Part shown: positions 24,254 to 32,453 of the stretch, in pieces
Layout of the letters: every line of letters begins with the position of its first letter
Numbering within the stretch: the first letter of the stretch is position 1
NCBI RefSeq assembly: GCF_022662375.1
Contig: NZ_JAKNQL010000031.1
Coordinates: forward strand, 1-64,000
Reading direction: 5' to 3'
DNA: 64,000 nt
Origin: Pseudomonas sp. CROZ-RG-20F-R04-15
GTDB taxonomy: Bacteria; Pseudomonadota; Gammaproteobacteria; Pseudomonadales; Pseudomonadaceae
Program-made: the position numbers and the translations under genes
Notes under the pieces: generated by a model
Seen by the model: the letters and a program-made list of their open reading frames with translations, nothing else
What the model was told of the DNA's origin: nothing
Database searches by the model: none

Positions 24254-25141
24254 ATGGCAACTCATGAGCATTATTACGTTCCGCCGCAAAGCAAATGGCC
24301 GATCATCGCGACCTTCGGCATGGCCATCACCGTGTACGGCCTCGCCACCTGGTTCAACGATCTGAAGGCAGCGCGCCCGGAATCCCACGGCCCCTACATC
24401 TTTTTCGTCGGCGGCCTGTTACTCGCCTACATGCTGTTCGGCTGGTTCGGGGCGGTGATCAAGGAAAGCCGCGCGGGGCTCTACAGTTCGCAGCTGGATC
24501 GCTCGTTCCGCTGGGGCATGAGTTGGTTCATCTTCTCCGAGGTGATGTTCTTCGTCGCCTTCTTCGGTGCGCTGTTTTACGTGCGCCATGTCTCCGGGCC
24601 GGCCCTCGGTGGCGAAGGCCCCAAAGGCATCGCCCACATGCTCTGGCCGAATTTCCAGTTCACCTGGCCGCTGCTGCATACGCCGGACCCGAAACTGTTC
24701 CCGCCGCCGAAAGAAGTCATCAGCCCGTGGGGCCTGCCGCTGATCAACACGATTCTGCTGGTCAGCTCCAGCGTGACCATCACCATCGCCCACCATGCCT
24801 TGAAGAAGGGCCATCGCGGCGCACTGAAAATCTGGCTGGCGATCACCGTACTGCTCGGCTGCGCGTTTCTCGGTTTCCAGGCCGAGGAATACATGCACGC
24901 TTACCACGAGCTGGGGCTGACCCTCGGTTCGGGCATTTATGGCGCGACGTTCTTCATGCTCACCGGGTTCCACGGCGCCCACGTGACCATCGGCACGATC
25001 ATTTTGTTTGTGATGCTGATGCGGATCATGAAGGGCCATTTCGACAACGAGCACCAGTTCGGCTTCGAAGCGGCGAGCTGGTACTGGCACTTCGTCGACG
25101 TGGTGTGGATCGGCCTGTTTATCTTCGTTTATGTGCTCTGA
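24254..25141 (+). CDS. coxC: Cytochrome c oxidase subunit III
   Basis: 295-aa subunit III with about seven membrane helices. The sequence MATHEHYYVPPQSKWPI begins the first helix; RSFRWGMSWFIFSEVMFFVAFFGALFYVR and FHGAHVTIGTIIL are typical subunit III helices, and the final helix is WYWHFVDVVWIGLFIFVYVL. It has no redox centre but stabilises the subunit I proton path. AAGGAGA stands before the ATG. It ends ten bases from the convergent DUF2909 gene. Confidence 0.96.
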   Translation: MATHEHYYVPPQSKWPIIATFGMAITVYGLATWFNDLKAARPESHGPYIFFVGGLLLAYMLFGWFGAVIKESRAGLYSSQLDRSFRWGMSWFIFSEVMFFVAFFGALFYVRHVSGPALGGEGPKGIAHMLWPNFQFTWPLLHTPDPKLFPPPKEVISPWGLPLINTILLVSSSVTITIAHHALKKGHRGALKIWLAITVLLGCAFLGFQAEEYMHAYHELGLTLGSGIYGATFFMLTGFHGAHVTIGTIILFVMLMRIMKGHFDNEHQFGFEAASWYWHFVDVVWIGLFIFVYVL

Positions 25142-25150
25142 GGACCAGAG

Positions 25151-25354
25151 CTACCAAGGCGCATGCGACACCAGTTGGCCGCTGTAAAAGCCCCAGGCGA
25201 TCAAGCCGACGGTGGCGGCGGCCAATGCCACCCGAACACTCAAGGCGATGACCAGGCGATTGGAACTGCTGTCGTCCTTGACCAGGAAAAACAGGCCGCT
25301 GAACAGGCTGATCACCGTGGCAATCAGCATCAGGACGATCGCTGTTTTGAGCAT
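25151..25354 (-). CDS. DUF2909 twin-transmembrane protein
   Basis: 67-aa inner-membrane protein with two helices, TAIVLMLIATVISLFSGLFFLV and LVIALSVRVALAAATVGLIAWGFY, joined by KDDSSSNR. The ATG at 25354 has GGAG at -9; the longer upstream frame is not conserved-looking. It sits opposite to the cox genes, between coxC and SURF1, a position where pseudomonads commonly carry such a gene. Role in oxidase assembly is possible but unproven. Confidence 0.82.
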   Translation of the reverse strand: MLKTAIVLMLIATVISLFSGLFFLVKDDSSSNRLVIALSVRVALAAATVGLIAWGFYSGQLVSHAPW

Positions 25355-25425
25355 GGGAAGAACTCCGGGGGACAGGCGATGCAATTGAGTATAGCGATCG
25401 CAACGACTGACTTTGTGGCCCAGCC

Positions 25426-26166
25426 ATGAAGCGCTTTCGTCCGGGCGTGATACCGACCGTGGTGGTGGCGTTGTTGCTGCCGCTGCTGGTGGCGCTGGGC
25501 TTCTGGCAACTGAGCCGGGGCGCCGAGAAAACCGCACTGCTCGCCAGCTACGCCGAACGCCGCGCCGCCGAGCCGATGGCCAGTAGCGAGCTGCTCAATA
25601 GCACCGATCCGGCCTATCGCCGCGTGCACCTGCACGGCCAGTTCGATGCCACGCACAGTCTGCTGCTGGATAACCGCCAACGTAACGGCAAGGTCGGCGT
25701 CGAGTTGCTGCAACCGTTTCAGGATCAACGCACCGGCCAATGGCTGCTGGTCAATCGCGGCTGGTTGCCGTGGCCGGATCGCCGCGTGCCACCGCAATTC
25801 ACTACGCCCACGGATGCGTTGAATGTCGATGCCTGGGTCTACGTCGCCCCCGGCGCGACCTTCCAGTTACACGCCGATCCGGTCAGCAGCACCTGGCCGC
25901 AAACCATCACCGCCGTCGAACCCGCCAAGCTGTGGAAAACCCTTGAGCGTGACGGCTTCGCCTACGAATTACGCGCCGAACCCGGCCCGGCCAGCTACGA
26001 GGCCGATTGGCCGGTGATCGCCATGGGCCCGGAAAAACACCTCGGTTACGCCGTGCAGTGGTTCGCCATGGCCACCGCCCTGCTCGGCCTCTATGTCTAT
26101 TTGGGCTTGCACAACGCAAAGGAGAAACACCATGGGAACGGCCATGAATCCACCCAGCATGTCTGA
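25426..26166 (+). CDS. SURF1-family oxidase assembly protein
   Basis: 246-aa inner-membrane protein involved in maturation of heme a3 in subunit I. It has an N-terminal helix (VIPTVVVALLLPLLVALGFWQL, with the FWQL signature) and a C-terminal helix (LGYAVQWFAMATALLGLYVYLGL) that bracket a periplasmic domain containing LVNRGWLP. The last 35 bases overlap the next gene, so expression is linked. Start chosen at the ATG at 25426; ribosome site weak. Confidence 0.92.
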   Translation: MKRFRPGVIPTVVVALLLPLLVALGFWQLSRGAEKTALLASYAERRAAEPMASSELLNSTDPAYRRVHLHGQFDATHSLLLDNRQRNGKVGVELLQPFQDQRTGQWLLVNRGWLPWPDRRVPPQFTTPTDALNVDAWVYVAPGATFQLHADPVSSTWPQTITAVEPAKLWKTLERDGFAYELRAEPGPASYEADWPVIAMGPEKHLGYAVQWFAMATALLGLYVYLGLHNAKEKHHGNGHESTQHV

Positions 26167-26728
26167 GGCGAAACCTGCCGCCACCCGCCGGCGCAGTGGC
26201 CGCATTCAGTTGCTGCTGATTGTGCTCGGCGTGATCGGCCCGATGGTGCTCGCCACCGGCATGTACAAATTGCAGTTCTGGGTGCCCGACGGACGCAGTT
26301 ATCACGGCGAACTGATCGGCAACGGCCAGACCCGCGCCGACCTTGGCGTGCAGGCCGACGAAGAGCGCTGGCAGATGTTGGTCACCGCGCCGAAAGATTG
26401 CGCGGTGGATTGCCAGCAACTGGTGTATCTGGCGCGGCAGATCCAGATCGGTCTCGGTCGTGACGCCGGCCGCGCCAGCCATGCCCTCGCCGCAGCGCAA
26501 CCGCTGAGCAGCGATTACGAGGCCAAGCTGAGCCGTGAATATCCACAGCTGCAACGCTACCCGCTGGACGCCACGACGTTCAGCAAAACGACTGGCGACA
26601 AAGCCACGCCGCAACTGTGGATCATCGACCCGCACGGCAACCTCGTGCTGCGTTACGAGCCGAATGTGAAAGGCAAGGATCTGCTCAACGACCTGCGTCA
26701 TCTGCTGAAACTGTCGAACATCGGATAA
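26132..26728 (+). CDS. SCO-like membrane-anchored protein of the cox cluster
   Basis: 198-aa predicted inner-membrane protein with one helix (IQLLLIVLGVIGPMVLATGMYKL) and a thioredoxin-like periplasmic domain. It contains a CX3C pair (Cys90 and Cys94, in KDCAVDCQQL) in the place where SCO copper chaperones have theirs, though without the following Pro. The C-terminus ends in a strand-helix PQLWIIDPHGNLVLRYEP, as in SCO proteins. A strong AAGGAG precedes the ATG at 26132, and the gene overlaps SURF1. A role in copper delivery or thiol redox during oxidase assembly is inferred from motif and context. Confidence 0.75.
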   Translation: MGTAMNPPSMSEAKPAATRRRSGRIQLLLIVLGVIGPMVLATGMYKLQFWVPDGRSYHGELIGNGQTRADLGVQADEERWQMLVTAPKDCAVDCQQLVYLARQIQIGLGRDAGRASHALAAAQPLSSDYEAKLSREYPQLQRYPLDATTFSKTTGDKATPQLWIIDPHGNLVLRYEPNVKGKDLLNDLRHLLKLSNIG

Positions 26729-26738
26729 GGGCATCGTC

Positions 26739-27818
26739 ATGGCCAAACCTGGATTTCGCCTCGCGCTGTTTGCCACCCTGCTGGCCCTGATTGTGGTGCT
26801 GCTCGGCGCCTATACGCGCCTGACCCACGCCGGCCTCGGCTGTCCGGACTGGCCGGGCTGCTACGGGTTTATCAGCGTGCCGAAAAGCGAAGCCCAACTG
26901 GCTCATGCCGAACTGCATTACCCGGACTCGCCCGTGGTGGCGCACAAGGGCTGGAACGAGATGATCCACCGCTACTTTGCCGGCACCCTCGGTATGCTGA
27001 TTTCGATTCTCGCCGGGCGCGCGTGGGTCAACCGGCGTCATCCGGGGCAGCCGTTGAAGCTGCCGCTGTTTCTGCTGGCGGTGGTGTTTGCGCAAGCGGC
27101 GTTCGGCATGTGGACGGTGACGCTCAAGCTCTGGCCGCAAGTGGTCACCGGGCATTTGCTCGGCGGTTTTGCGACGTTGAGTCTGCTGTTTTTGCTGACG
27201 TTGCGATTGTCCGGGGTGTTGCCGGCGCTGACCGTGCCCAAGCGTTTGCAGTATTGGGCGACGGCGGGACTGTTGCTGGTGATCGGCCAGATCGCCCTCG
27301 GTGGCTGGGTCAGTTCCAACTACGCGGCGGTAGCCTGCATCGACTTCCCGACCTGCCACGGGCAATGGCTGCCACCGGCAGATTTCGCCAATGGATTTCA
27401 CCTGACTCAACACATCGGCCCGAATTACCTGGGCGGACAACTCGACAGTGATGCACGTACGGCGATTCACCTGACTCATCGCATCGGCGCGTTGTTGGTG
27501 ACCCTGGTGTTGCTCGGTTTGGCGTGGCAACTGAAAGTGGTCGGCATGACGCGGTTGGCCGGTCTGGTGCTAGTCGCCCTCGCCGCACAAATCACCCTCG
27601 GCATCAGCAACGTGCTGTTCCATCTGCCGCTGCCGGTGGCGGTCGCGCATAACGCTGGCGGTGCCGCGCTGTTGCTGACGATGGTGCTGGTCAACTATCA
27701 CGCGCGCACCAGTCTGGTTCGGGTCAAGCAACCGGTGCTCGCACGCTGGCGTCTGAGCCCGCGCAAACACTCGGCCGCGCCCATCACAATAAAAGGAGAA
27801 ACGCCGTGGCGATTCTGA
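26739..27818 (+). CDS. ctaA: Heme A synthase (COX15/CtaA)
   Basis: 359-aa polytopic membrane enzyme converting heme O to heme A. It has eight predicted helices in two similar halves, with conserved histidines in the WNEMIHRYFAG and RTAIHLTHRIGA helices as likely heme ligands and a CPDWPGCYG loop in the first periplasmic segment. Type fits the proteobacterial COX15 family. It overlaps cyoE by 13 bases, so heme O and heme A steps are coupled. Confidence 0.94.
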   Translation: MAKPGFRLALFATLLALIVVLLGAYTRLTHAGLGCPDWPGCYGFISVPKSEAQLAHAELHYPDSPVVAHKGWNEMIHRYFAGTLGMLISILAGRAWVNRRHPGQPLKLPLFLLAVVFAQAAFGMWTVTLKLWPQVVTGHLLGGFATLSLLFLLTLRLSGVLPALTVPKRLQYWATAGLLLVIGQIALGGWVSSNYAAVACIDFPTCHGQWLPPADFANGFHLTQHIGPNYLGGQLDSDARTAIHLTHRIGALLVTLVLLGLAWQLKVVGMTRLAGLVLVALAAQITLGISNVLFHLPLPVAVAHNAGGAALLLTMVLVNYHARTSLVRVKQPVLARWRLSPRKHSAAPITIKGETPWRF

Positions 27819-28705
27819 TAGGCGAACGTCCGCATCAGGCGATCTGGCGTGATTATCTGGAACTGACCAAACCGAAAGTCGTGGTGCTGATGCTGATCAC
27901 CTCGCTGGTCGGCATGTTTCTGGCGACTCGTGCCGGGGTACCGTGGACAGTGCTGGTGTTCGGCAATCTGGGGATTGCGCTGTGTGCCGGCGGCGCGGCG
28001 GCGGTCAATCATGTGGTGGATCGGCGCATCGATGCGGTGATGGCGCGCACGCACAAGCGGCCGCTCGCTGAAGGACGTGTTTCGCCGGCGGCGGCACTGA
28101 CCTTTGCGCTGGTGCTGGCGCTGCTCGGTCAGGCCTTGTTGCTGACCTTCACCAATCCGCTGACCGCTTGGCTGACCTTGGCCTCGCTGCTCGGTTATGC
28201 GGTGATCTACACCGGTTTCCTCAAACGCGCGACGCCGCAGAACATCGTCATCGGCGGCCTCGCCGGCGCCGCACCACCGCTGCTCGGCTGGACGGCTGCA
28301 ACCGGCCACGTCAGCGCCGAACCGTTGCTGCTGGTGCTGATCATCTTCGCCTGGACGCCGCCGCACTTCTGGGCGCTGGCGATTCATCGCAAAGAGGAAT
28401 ACGCCAAGGCCGACATCCCGATGCTGCCGGTCACCCACGGCGAGCACTACACCAAAGTGCACATTCTGCTCTACACCTTTGCGCTGCTGGCGGTAAGTCT
28501 GCTGCCGTACGTGATCCACATGAGCGGTGTGCTCTACCTGATTTGCGCGCTCGGCCTCGGCGCAAGGTTTCTGCAATGGGCCGTGGTGCTGTACCGTGGC
28601 ACTCGGCCGCACGCGGCGATCAACACCTTCAAGTACTCTATCTGGTACTTGTTCCTGCTGTTCATCGCCCTGCTCGTAGACCACTACTTACTGTTGAACC
28701 TATGA
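27806..28705 (+). CDS. cyoE: Protoheme IX farnesyltransferase (heme O synthase)
   Basis: 299-aa UbiA-family prenyltransferase converting heme B to heme O. The aspartate-rich substrate sites are NHVVDRRIDAVMARTHKRPL (N-x3-D-x-x-x-D) and the second DxxxD-like ADIPMLPVTHG region, amid about nine helices. The start is GTG with AAGGAG at -8. It overlaps ctaA upstream and the SCO gene downstream (ATGA). Also known as ctaB. Confidence 0.94.
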   Translation: MAILIGERPHQAIWRDYLELTKPKVVVLMLITSLVGMFLATRAGVPWTVLVFGNLGIALCAGGAAAVNHVVDRRIDAVMARTHKRPLAEGRVSPAAALTFALVLALLGQALLLTFTNPLTAWLTLASLLGYAVIYTGFLKRATPQNIVIGGLAGAAPPLLGWTAATGHVSAEPLLLVLIIFAWTPPHFWALAIHRKEEYAKADIPMLPVTHGEHYTKVHILLYTFALLAVSLLPYVIHMSGVLYLICALGLGARFLQWAVVLYRGTRPHAAINTFKYSIWYLFLLFIALLVDHYLLLNL

Positions 28706-29337
28706 CTCGAACCCAGAAAACCGTCTTCATCCTCGTCGCCGTGATCGCGCTGATCCTCGGCCTGACCGTCAACAAAGTGCTGAGCGGCAAGGGCCAGGGC
28801 GACCCGACTGCGCTGATCGACGCCGGCATCATCCTGCTGCCGCAGAGCCGTAATCTGCCGGACGTGACGATGACCGATCAGGACGGTAAACCGGTGGCTA
28901 TCAATGAGTTGAAGGGTAAGTGGAGTCTGTTGTTCTTCGGCTACACCTTCTGCCCGGACATTTGCCCGACTACGCTTGCACAGCTGCGGCAGATCAAGAG
29001 TGAACTGCCCAAGGACGCTGTGGACAAGTTGCAGATCGTGCTGGTCAGCGTTGACCCGAACCGCGATAACCCGAAGCAGTTGAAGCAGTATCTGGGCTAT
29101 TTTGATCCGCAGTTCATTGGCTTGACGCCGACTTCGATTGAAGAGCTGCAGAAGGTCGCGAATGCGGTGAGTATTCCGTTTATTCCGGCGGATACGAGCA
29201 AGCCGAATTACACCGTTGACCATAGCGGTAATCTGGCGGTGATCGGGCCGGACGGGACGCAGCGTGGGTTTATTCGGGCGCCGTTGAACAACGCCAAACT
29301 GGTGGCGCAATTGCCGGTGATGCTTAACCGTAAGTGA
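28702..29337 (+). CDS. SCO1/SenC-family copper chaperone
   Basis: 211-aa membrane-anchored periplasmic thioredoxin-fold protein that delivers copper to CuA of subunit II. One N-terminal helix (KTVFILVAVIALILGLTVNKVL) anchors it. The CPDICP copper motif has Cys84 and Cys88, and the third ligand is the His in YTVDHSGN. The ATG overlaps the cyoE stop (ATGA). Last gene of the oxidase assembly operon, followed by an inverted repeat. Confidence 0.94.
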   Translation: MTRTQKTVFILVAVIALILGLTVNKVLSGKGQGDPTALIDAGIILLPQSRNLPDVTMTDQDGKPVAINELKGKWSLLFFGYTFCPDICPTTLAQLRQIKSELPKDAVDKLQIVLVSVDPNRDNPKQLKQYLGYFDPQFIGLTPTSIEELQKVANAVSIPFIPADTSKPNYTVDHSGNLAVIGPDGTQRGFIRAPLNNAKLVAQLPVMLNRK

Positions 29338-29353
29338 CAGTTTAAAAGCCAAG

Positions 29354-29577
29354 AGCCCCTCACCCTAACCCTCTCCCGGAGGGAGAGGGGACTGATTGGG
29401 GAATATTGGGAAGCCACACCGAATTGAACGTCCTGCATTGAATCCATAATCGCCAAGGTCGTTCAGGTTGATGTGCTGTGCCGAATCCATAATCGACTGG
29501 ATCTTTCAGGTCGATGCATAGCGCCAGACACCTCGGTCGGCCCCCTCTCCCTCCGGGAGAGGGCTGGGGTGAGGGGC
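29354..29577. repeat. Composite intergenic repeat: long inverted ends with internal direct repeats
   Basis: The outer arms, about 29354-29390 and 29541-29577, are near-perfect inverted copies of a GCCCCTCACC...CCCTCTCCC sequence, each with its own CTCTCCCNGAGGGAGAG hairpin. Between them are two imperfect 34 bp direct repeats, 29440-29473 and 29483-29516, that share GAATCCATAATCG and TTCAGGT. It occupies the 324 bp gap between the SCO gene and metQ. No gene is seen inside. The layout looks like a non-autonomous mobile repeat of the kind dispersed in P. fluorescens genomes. Confidence 0.75.
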
Positions 29578-29615
29578 AGCTTCACAGCAGGTCTAAAGCC
29601 AAACACCAGACACAA

Positions 29616-29644
29616 AAAAGGGGACGCTCATGGCGTCCCCTTTT
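29616..29644 (-). terminator. Rho-independent terminator of metNIQ
   Basis: AAAAGGGGACGC (29616-29627) pairs with GCGTCCCCTTTT (29633-29644) around a five-base loop. On the minus strand the stem is followed by further T residues. It lies 18 bases after the metQ stop. Confidence 0.88.
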
Positions 29645-29661
29645 CATTGCAGCCAGCCCAA

Positions 29662-30432
29662 TCAGAACGCCGGCAATACCGCGCCTTTGTACTTCTCGGT
29701 AATGAATTTCTTCACTTCCGGGCTGTGCAGCGCAGCAGCGAGTTTCTGCATCGCGTCGCTGTCCTTGTTGTCCGGGCGGGACACAAGGATGTTCACGTAT
29801 GGCGAATCGTTGCCTTCGATCACCAGCGCATCCTTGGACGGATCGAGCTTGGCTTCCAGCGCGTAGTTGGTGTTGATCAGCGCCAAATCAACCTGGGTCA
29901 GCACGCGCGGGATGGTCGCGGCTTCCAGTTCACGGATCTTCAGGTCTTTCGGGTTGGTCGCGATGTCTTTGACGGTCGACAGGATGTTGGTCGGATCCTT
30001 CAGCGTGATCACGCCAGCCTTGGCCAGCAGCAACAGGGCACGGCCGCCATTGGTGGCGTCGTTCGGAATCACCACATTGGCGCCGCTTGGCAGATCATTG
30101 ATGTTCTTCAGTTTGCTCGAGTAAGCGCCCAGCGGCTCCAGGTGCACCCCGGTCACAGCGACCAGATTGGTGCCCTTGGCCTTGTTGAACTCATCGAGAT
30201 ACGGCTGATGCTGGAAGAAGTTGGCGTCCAGACGCTTTTCCGCGACCTGTACGTTCGGCTGAATGTAGTCAGTGAAGACCTTGACCTTCAGATCCACGCC
30301 TTCTTTGGCCAGTGCCGGCTTCACGAACTCGAGAATTTCTGCGTGCGGCACCGGAGTGGCGGCCACGGTCAGGGTTTCGGCGTGGGCCGAGAATGCCGCA
30401 ACGGCAGCGAAAGCAGCGATCAGTTTTTTCAT
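29662..30432 (-). CDS. metQ: MetQ/NlpA-family methionine-binding protein
   Basis: 256-aa periplasmic substrate-binding protein of the D/L-methionine ABC importer. The signal peptide MKKLIAAFAAVAAFSAHA is cleaved at AHA; there is no lipobox cysteine, so it seems to be soluble rather than a lipoprotein. Family landmarks are PHAEILEFVKPAL, DYIQPN, FFQHQPYLDEF and NTNYALEAKL. AAGGAG precedes the ATG. Last gene of metN-metI-metQ, 76 bp after metI. Confidence 0.93.
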   Translation of the reverse strand: MKKLIAAFAAVAAFSAHAETLTVAATPVPHAEILEFVKPALAKEGVDLKVKVFTDYIQPNVQVAEKRLDANFFQHQPYLDEFNKAKGTNLVAVTGVHLEPLGAYSSKLKNINDLPSGANVVIPNDATNGGRALLLLAKAGVITLKDPTNILSTVKDIATNPKDLKIRELEAATIPRVLTQVDLALINTNYALEAKLDPSKDALVIEGNDSPYVNILVSRPDNKDSDAMQKLAAALHSPEVKKFITEKYKGAVLPAF

Positions 30433-30508
30433 TCAGCTAACTCCTTATGAGGCGCCCGTCTGGCGCCTGCCAGCGAATGGCCGGCTCATCTCTTGATTAC
30501 AAAACCGC

Positions 30509-31183
30509 TTATTTGCGGGAGAAATGCACGACCAGTCGATCACCGACCATCTGCAGCACTTGCACCAGAATCAGCAGCAACACCACGGTGACGATCATTA
30601 CGTCAGTCTGGAAACGCTGGTAACCGAAACGGATCGCCAGATCCCCCAGACCACCGGCGCCAACCACACCGGCCATCGCCGTGTAGGACACCAGTGTAAT
30701 CGCCGTCACCGTAATCGCCGCGAAGATGCCCGGACGGGCTTCCGGCAGCAAGGCGTTGATGATGATCTGCCGCGTGGTCGCACCCATCGACTGGGTCGCT
30801 TCGATGATGCCGCGATCGACTTCACGCAACGCCGTTTCCACCAGACGCGCGAAGAACGGCGTGGCGCCGACTACCAATGGCGGAATCGCACCGGCCACGC
30901 CCAGCGACGTGCCAGTGATCAACACGGTGAACGGGATCATCACGATCAACAGAATAATGAACGGCAGCGAACGCAGGATGTTCACCGCCAGCGACATGAA
31001 CGCGTAGAGGCCACGGCTTTCCAGCAACTGACGCGGGCTGCAGAGGAACAGCAACACGCCCAGCGGCAGGCCGAGCAACACGGTGAACAGCAGCGACCCG
31101 CCGAGCATCAGCATGGTGTCGCCGGTGGCCAGCCAGATTTCGTACCAGTCGATATTGGTGAAGAAACTGATCAGGTCTTCCAT
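30509..31183 (-). CDS. metI: Methionine ABC transporter permease
   Basis: 224-aa membrane permease with five predicted helices. The ABC-permease cytosolic loop is EVDRGIIEATQSMGATTRQIIINALLPEARPGIFA, containing the EAA-G coupling motif. Its start codon overlaps the metN stop by one base (TAATG). It pairs with MetN and delivers methionine from MetQ. Confidence 0.94.
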   Translation of the reverse strand: MEDLISFFTNIDWYEIWLATGDTMLMLGGSLLFTVLLGLPLGVLLFLCSPRQLLESRGLYAFMSLAVNILRSLPFIILLIVMIPFTVLITGTSLGVAGAIPPLVVGATPFFARLVETALREVDRGIIEATQSMGATTRQIIINALLPEARPGIFAAITVTAITLVSYTAMAGVVGAGGLGDLAIRFGYQRFQTDVMIVTVVLLLILVQVLQMVGDRLVVHFSRK

Positions 31184-32190
31184 TAGCGCAATACCTCCAT
31201 GTGAACGTCAGCGGCGGTGAAGCGGGCGAACGCCGCTTCCATGTCGCCACCGGTGACGGCGAGGGTCAATTGCCCGTAAGGAATGTCTTTGATGCGGTCG
31301 ATGCGACCGGCGAGGATGCTGTAGTCGACGCCGGTTTCCCGGGCGACAGTACCGAGCAACGGCGCGTAGGTCGCTTCGCCCTGGAAGGTCAGACGCACGA
31401 TGCGACCCGGCACGTGAGCGAAGTCATCACGCTGCTCGCTTTCGTCGATCTGCTCGCTTTCCTGGACGAAACGCTTGGTGGTCGGGTGCTTTGGATGCAG
31501 GAACACATCGGCCACCGAACCTTGCTCGACGATCACGCCAGCGTCCATCACCGCCACTTGATCACAGACGCGACGGATCACATCCATCTCGTGGGTGATC
31601 AGAACGATGGTCAGTTTCAGCTCGCGGTTGATCTCGGCCAGCAGTTGCAGGACCGACGCGGTGGTCTGCGGGTCGAGGGCACTGGTGGCCTCGTCGCACA
31701 GCAGAATCTTTGGCTTGGTCGCCAGGGCACGGGCGATGCCGACGCGCTGCTTCTGGCCACCGGACAATTGCGCCGGGTACTTCCTGGCGTGGTCGGACAG
31801 ACCGACCCGCGCCAGCAACTCGGCAACACGCTGGTCGATGTCGCTGCCCGAGAGTTCGCCGGCCAGGGTCAGCGGCAACGCAACGTTGTCGGCCACGGTC
31901 TTGGAGGCAAGCAGGTTGAAGTGCTGGAAGATCATCCCGACTTGCTGGCGGAAACGGCGCAGGCCGTTGGCGTCCAGCGCGGTGACCTCTTCGCCGTCGA
32001 CGATGATCTTGCCGCCACTGGAGTCTTCCAGGCGATTGATCAGACGCAGCAGGGTACTTTTGCCCGCGCCGGAATGGCCAATCAGGCCGAACACCTGCCC
32101 GTTCTCGATAGAGAGACTGGTCGGGTGCAGCGCGGGAATGTCCTTACCGGCGACGCGGTAAGTCTTGTGGACGTTTTGAAACTCGATCAC
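31183..32190 (-). CDS. metN: Methionine ABC transporter ATP-binding protein
   Basis: 335-aa cytosolic ATPase. Walker A is GHSGAGKST, the signature is LSGGQKQRVGIARAL, Walker B is ILLCDEATSAL, and the H-loop lies in LITHEMD. The last about 80 residues form the regulatory NIL domain (ending AAFARFTAADVHMEVLR), which binds methionine and inhibits transport. The start is GTG with AAGG at -8. First gene of the operon; the upstream 263 bp is shared with the divergent katE. Confidence 0.94.
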   Translation of the reverse strand: MIEFQNVHKTYRVAGKDIPALHPTSLSIENGQVFGLIGHSGAGKSTLLRLINRLEDSSGGKIIVDGEEVTALDANGLRRFRQQVGMIFQHFNLLASKTVADNVALPLTLAGELSGSDIDQRVAELLARVGLSDHARKYPAQLSGGQKQRVGIARALATKPKILLCDEATSALDPQTTASVLQLLAEINRELKLTIVLITHEMDVIRRVCDQVAVMDAGVIVEQGSVADVFLHPKHPTTKRFVQESEQIDESEQRDDFAHVPGRIVRLTFQGEATYAPLLGTVARETGVDYSILAGRIDRIKDIPYGQLTLAVTGGDMEAAFARFTAADVHMEVLR

Positions 32191-32453
32191 GTAGCGAACC
32201 TTGTGGGGCGCGTTAGAAAAGGATCAGCGGTTAGCCGGGCGCGCATTTTAGCCTGTCCGTATAGAGGTTCTTAGCATTTATTTCGCAATTAACCTTCGAT
32301 TTGGCAATAACAAGATCAAAGGTCATAAAAAAGGAACGTCCAAAGCAGCCCATCAGTCACTAAGTAAGCGACTTGAAAACCCTGGGTGCCGTGCCTGGGA
32401 ACCACTCAAGAGTCCCCGGCAAGCATCGGGGTCAACCGAGGAGTTTACGACTG

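Noticed and set aside
24295..25251. 318-codon plus-strand frame overlapping coxC
   Set aside because: A +1 shadow of coxC; the product is Arg/Pro-rich and not protein-like.
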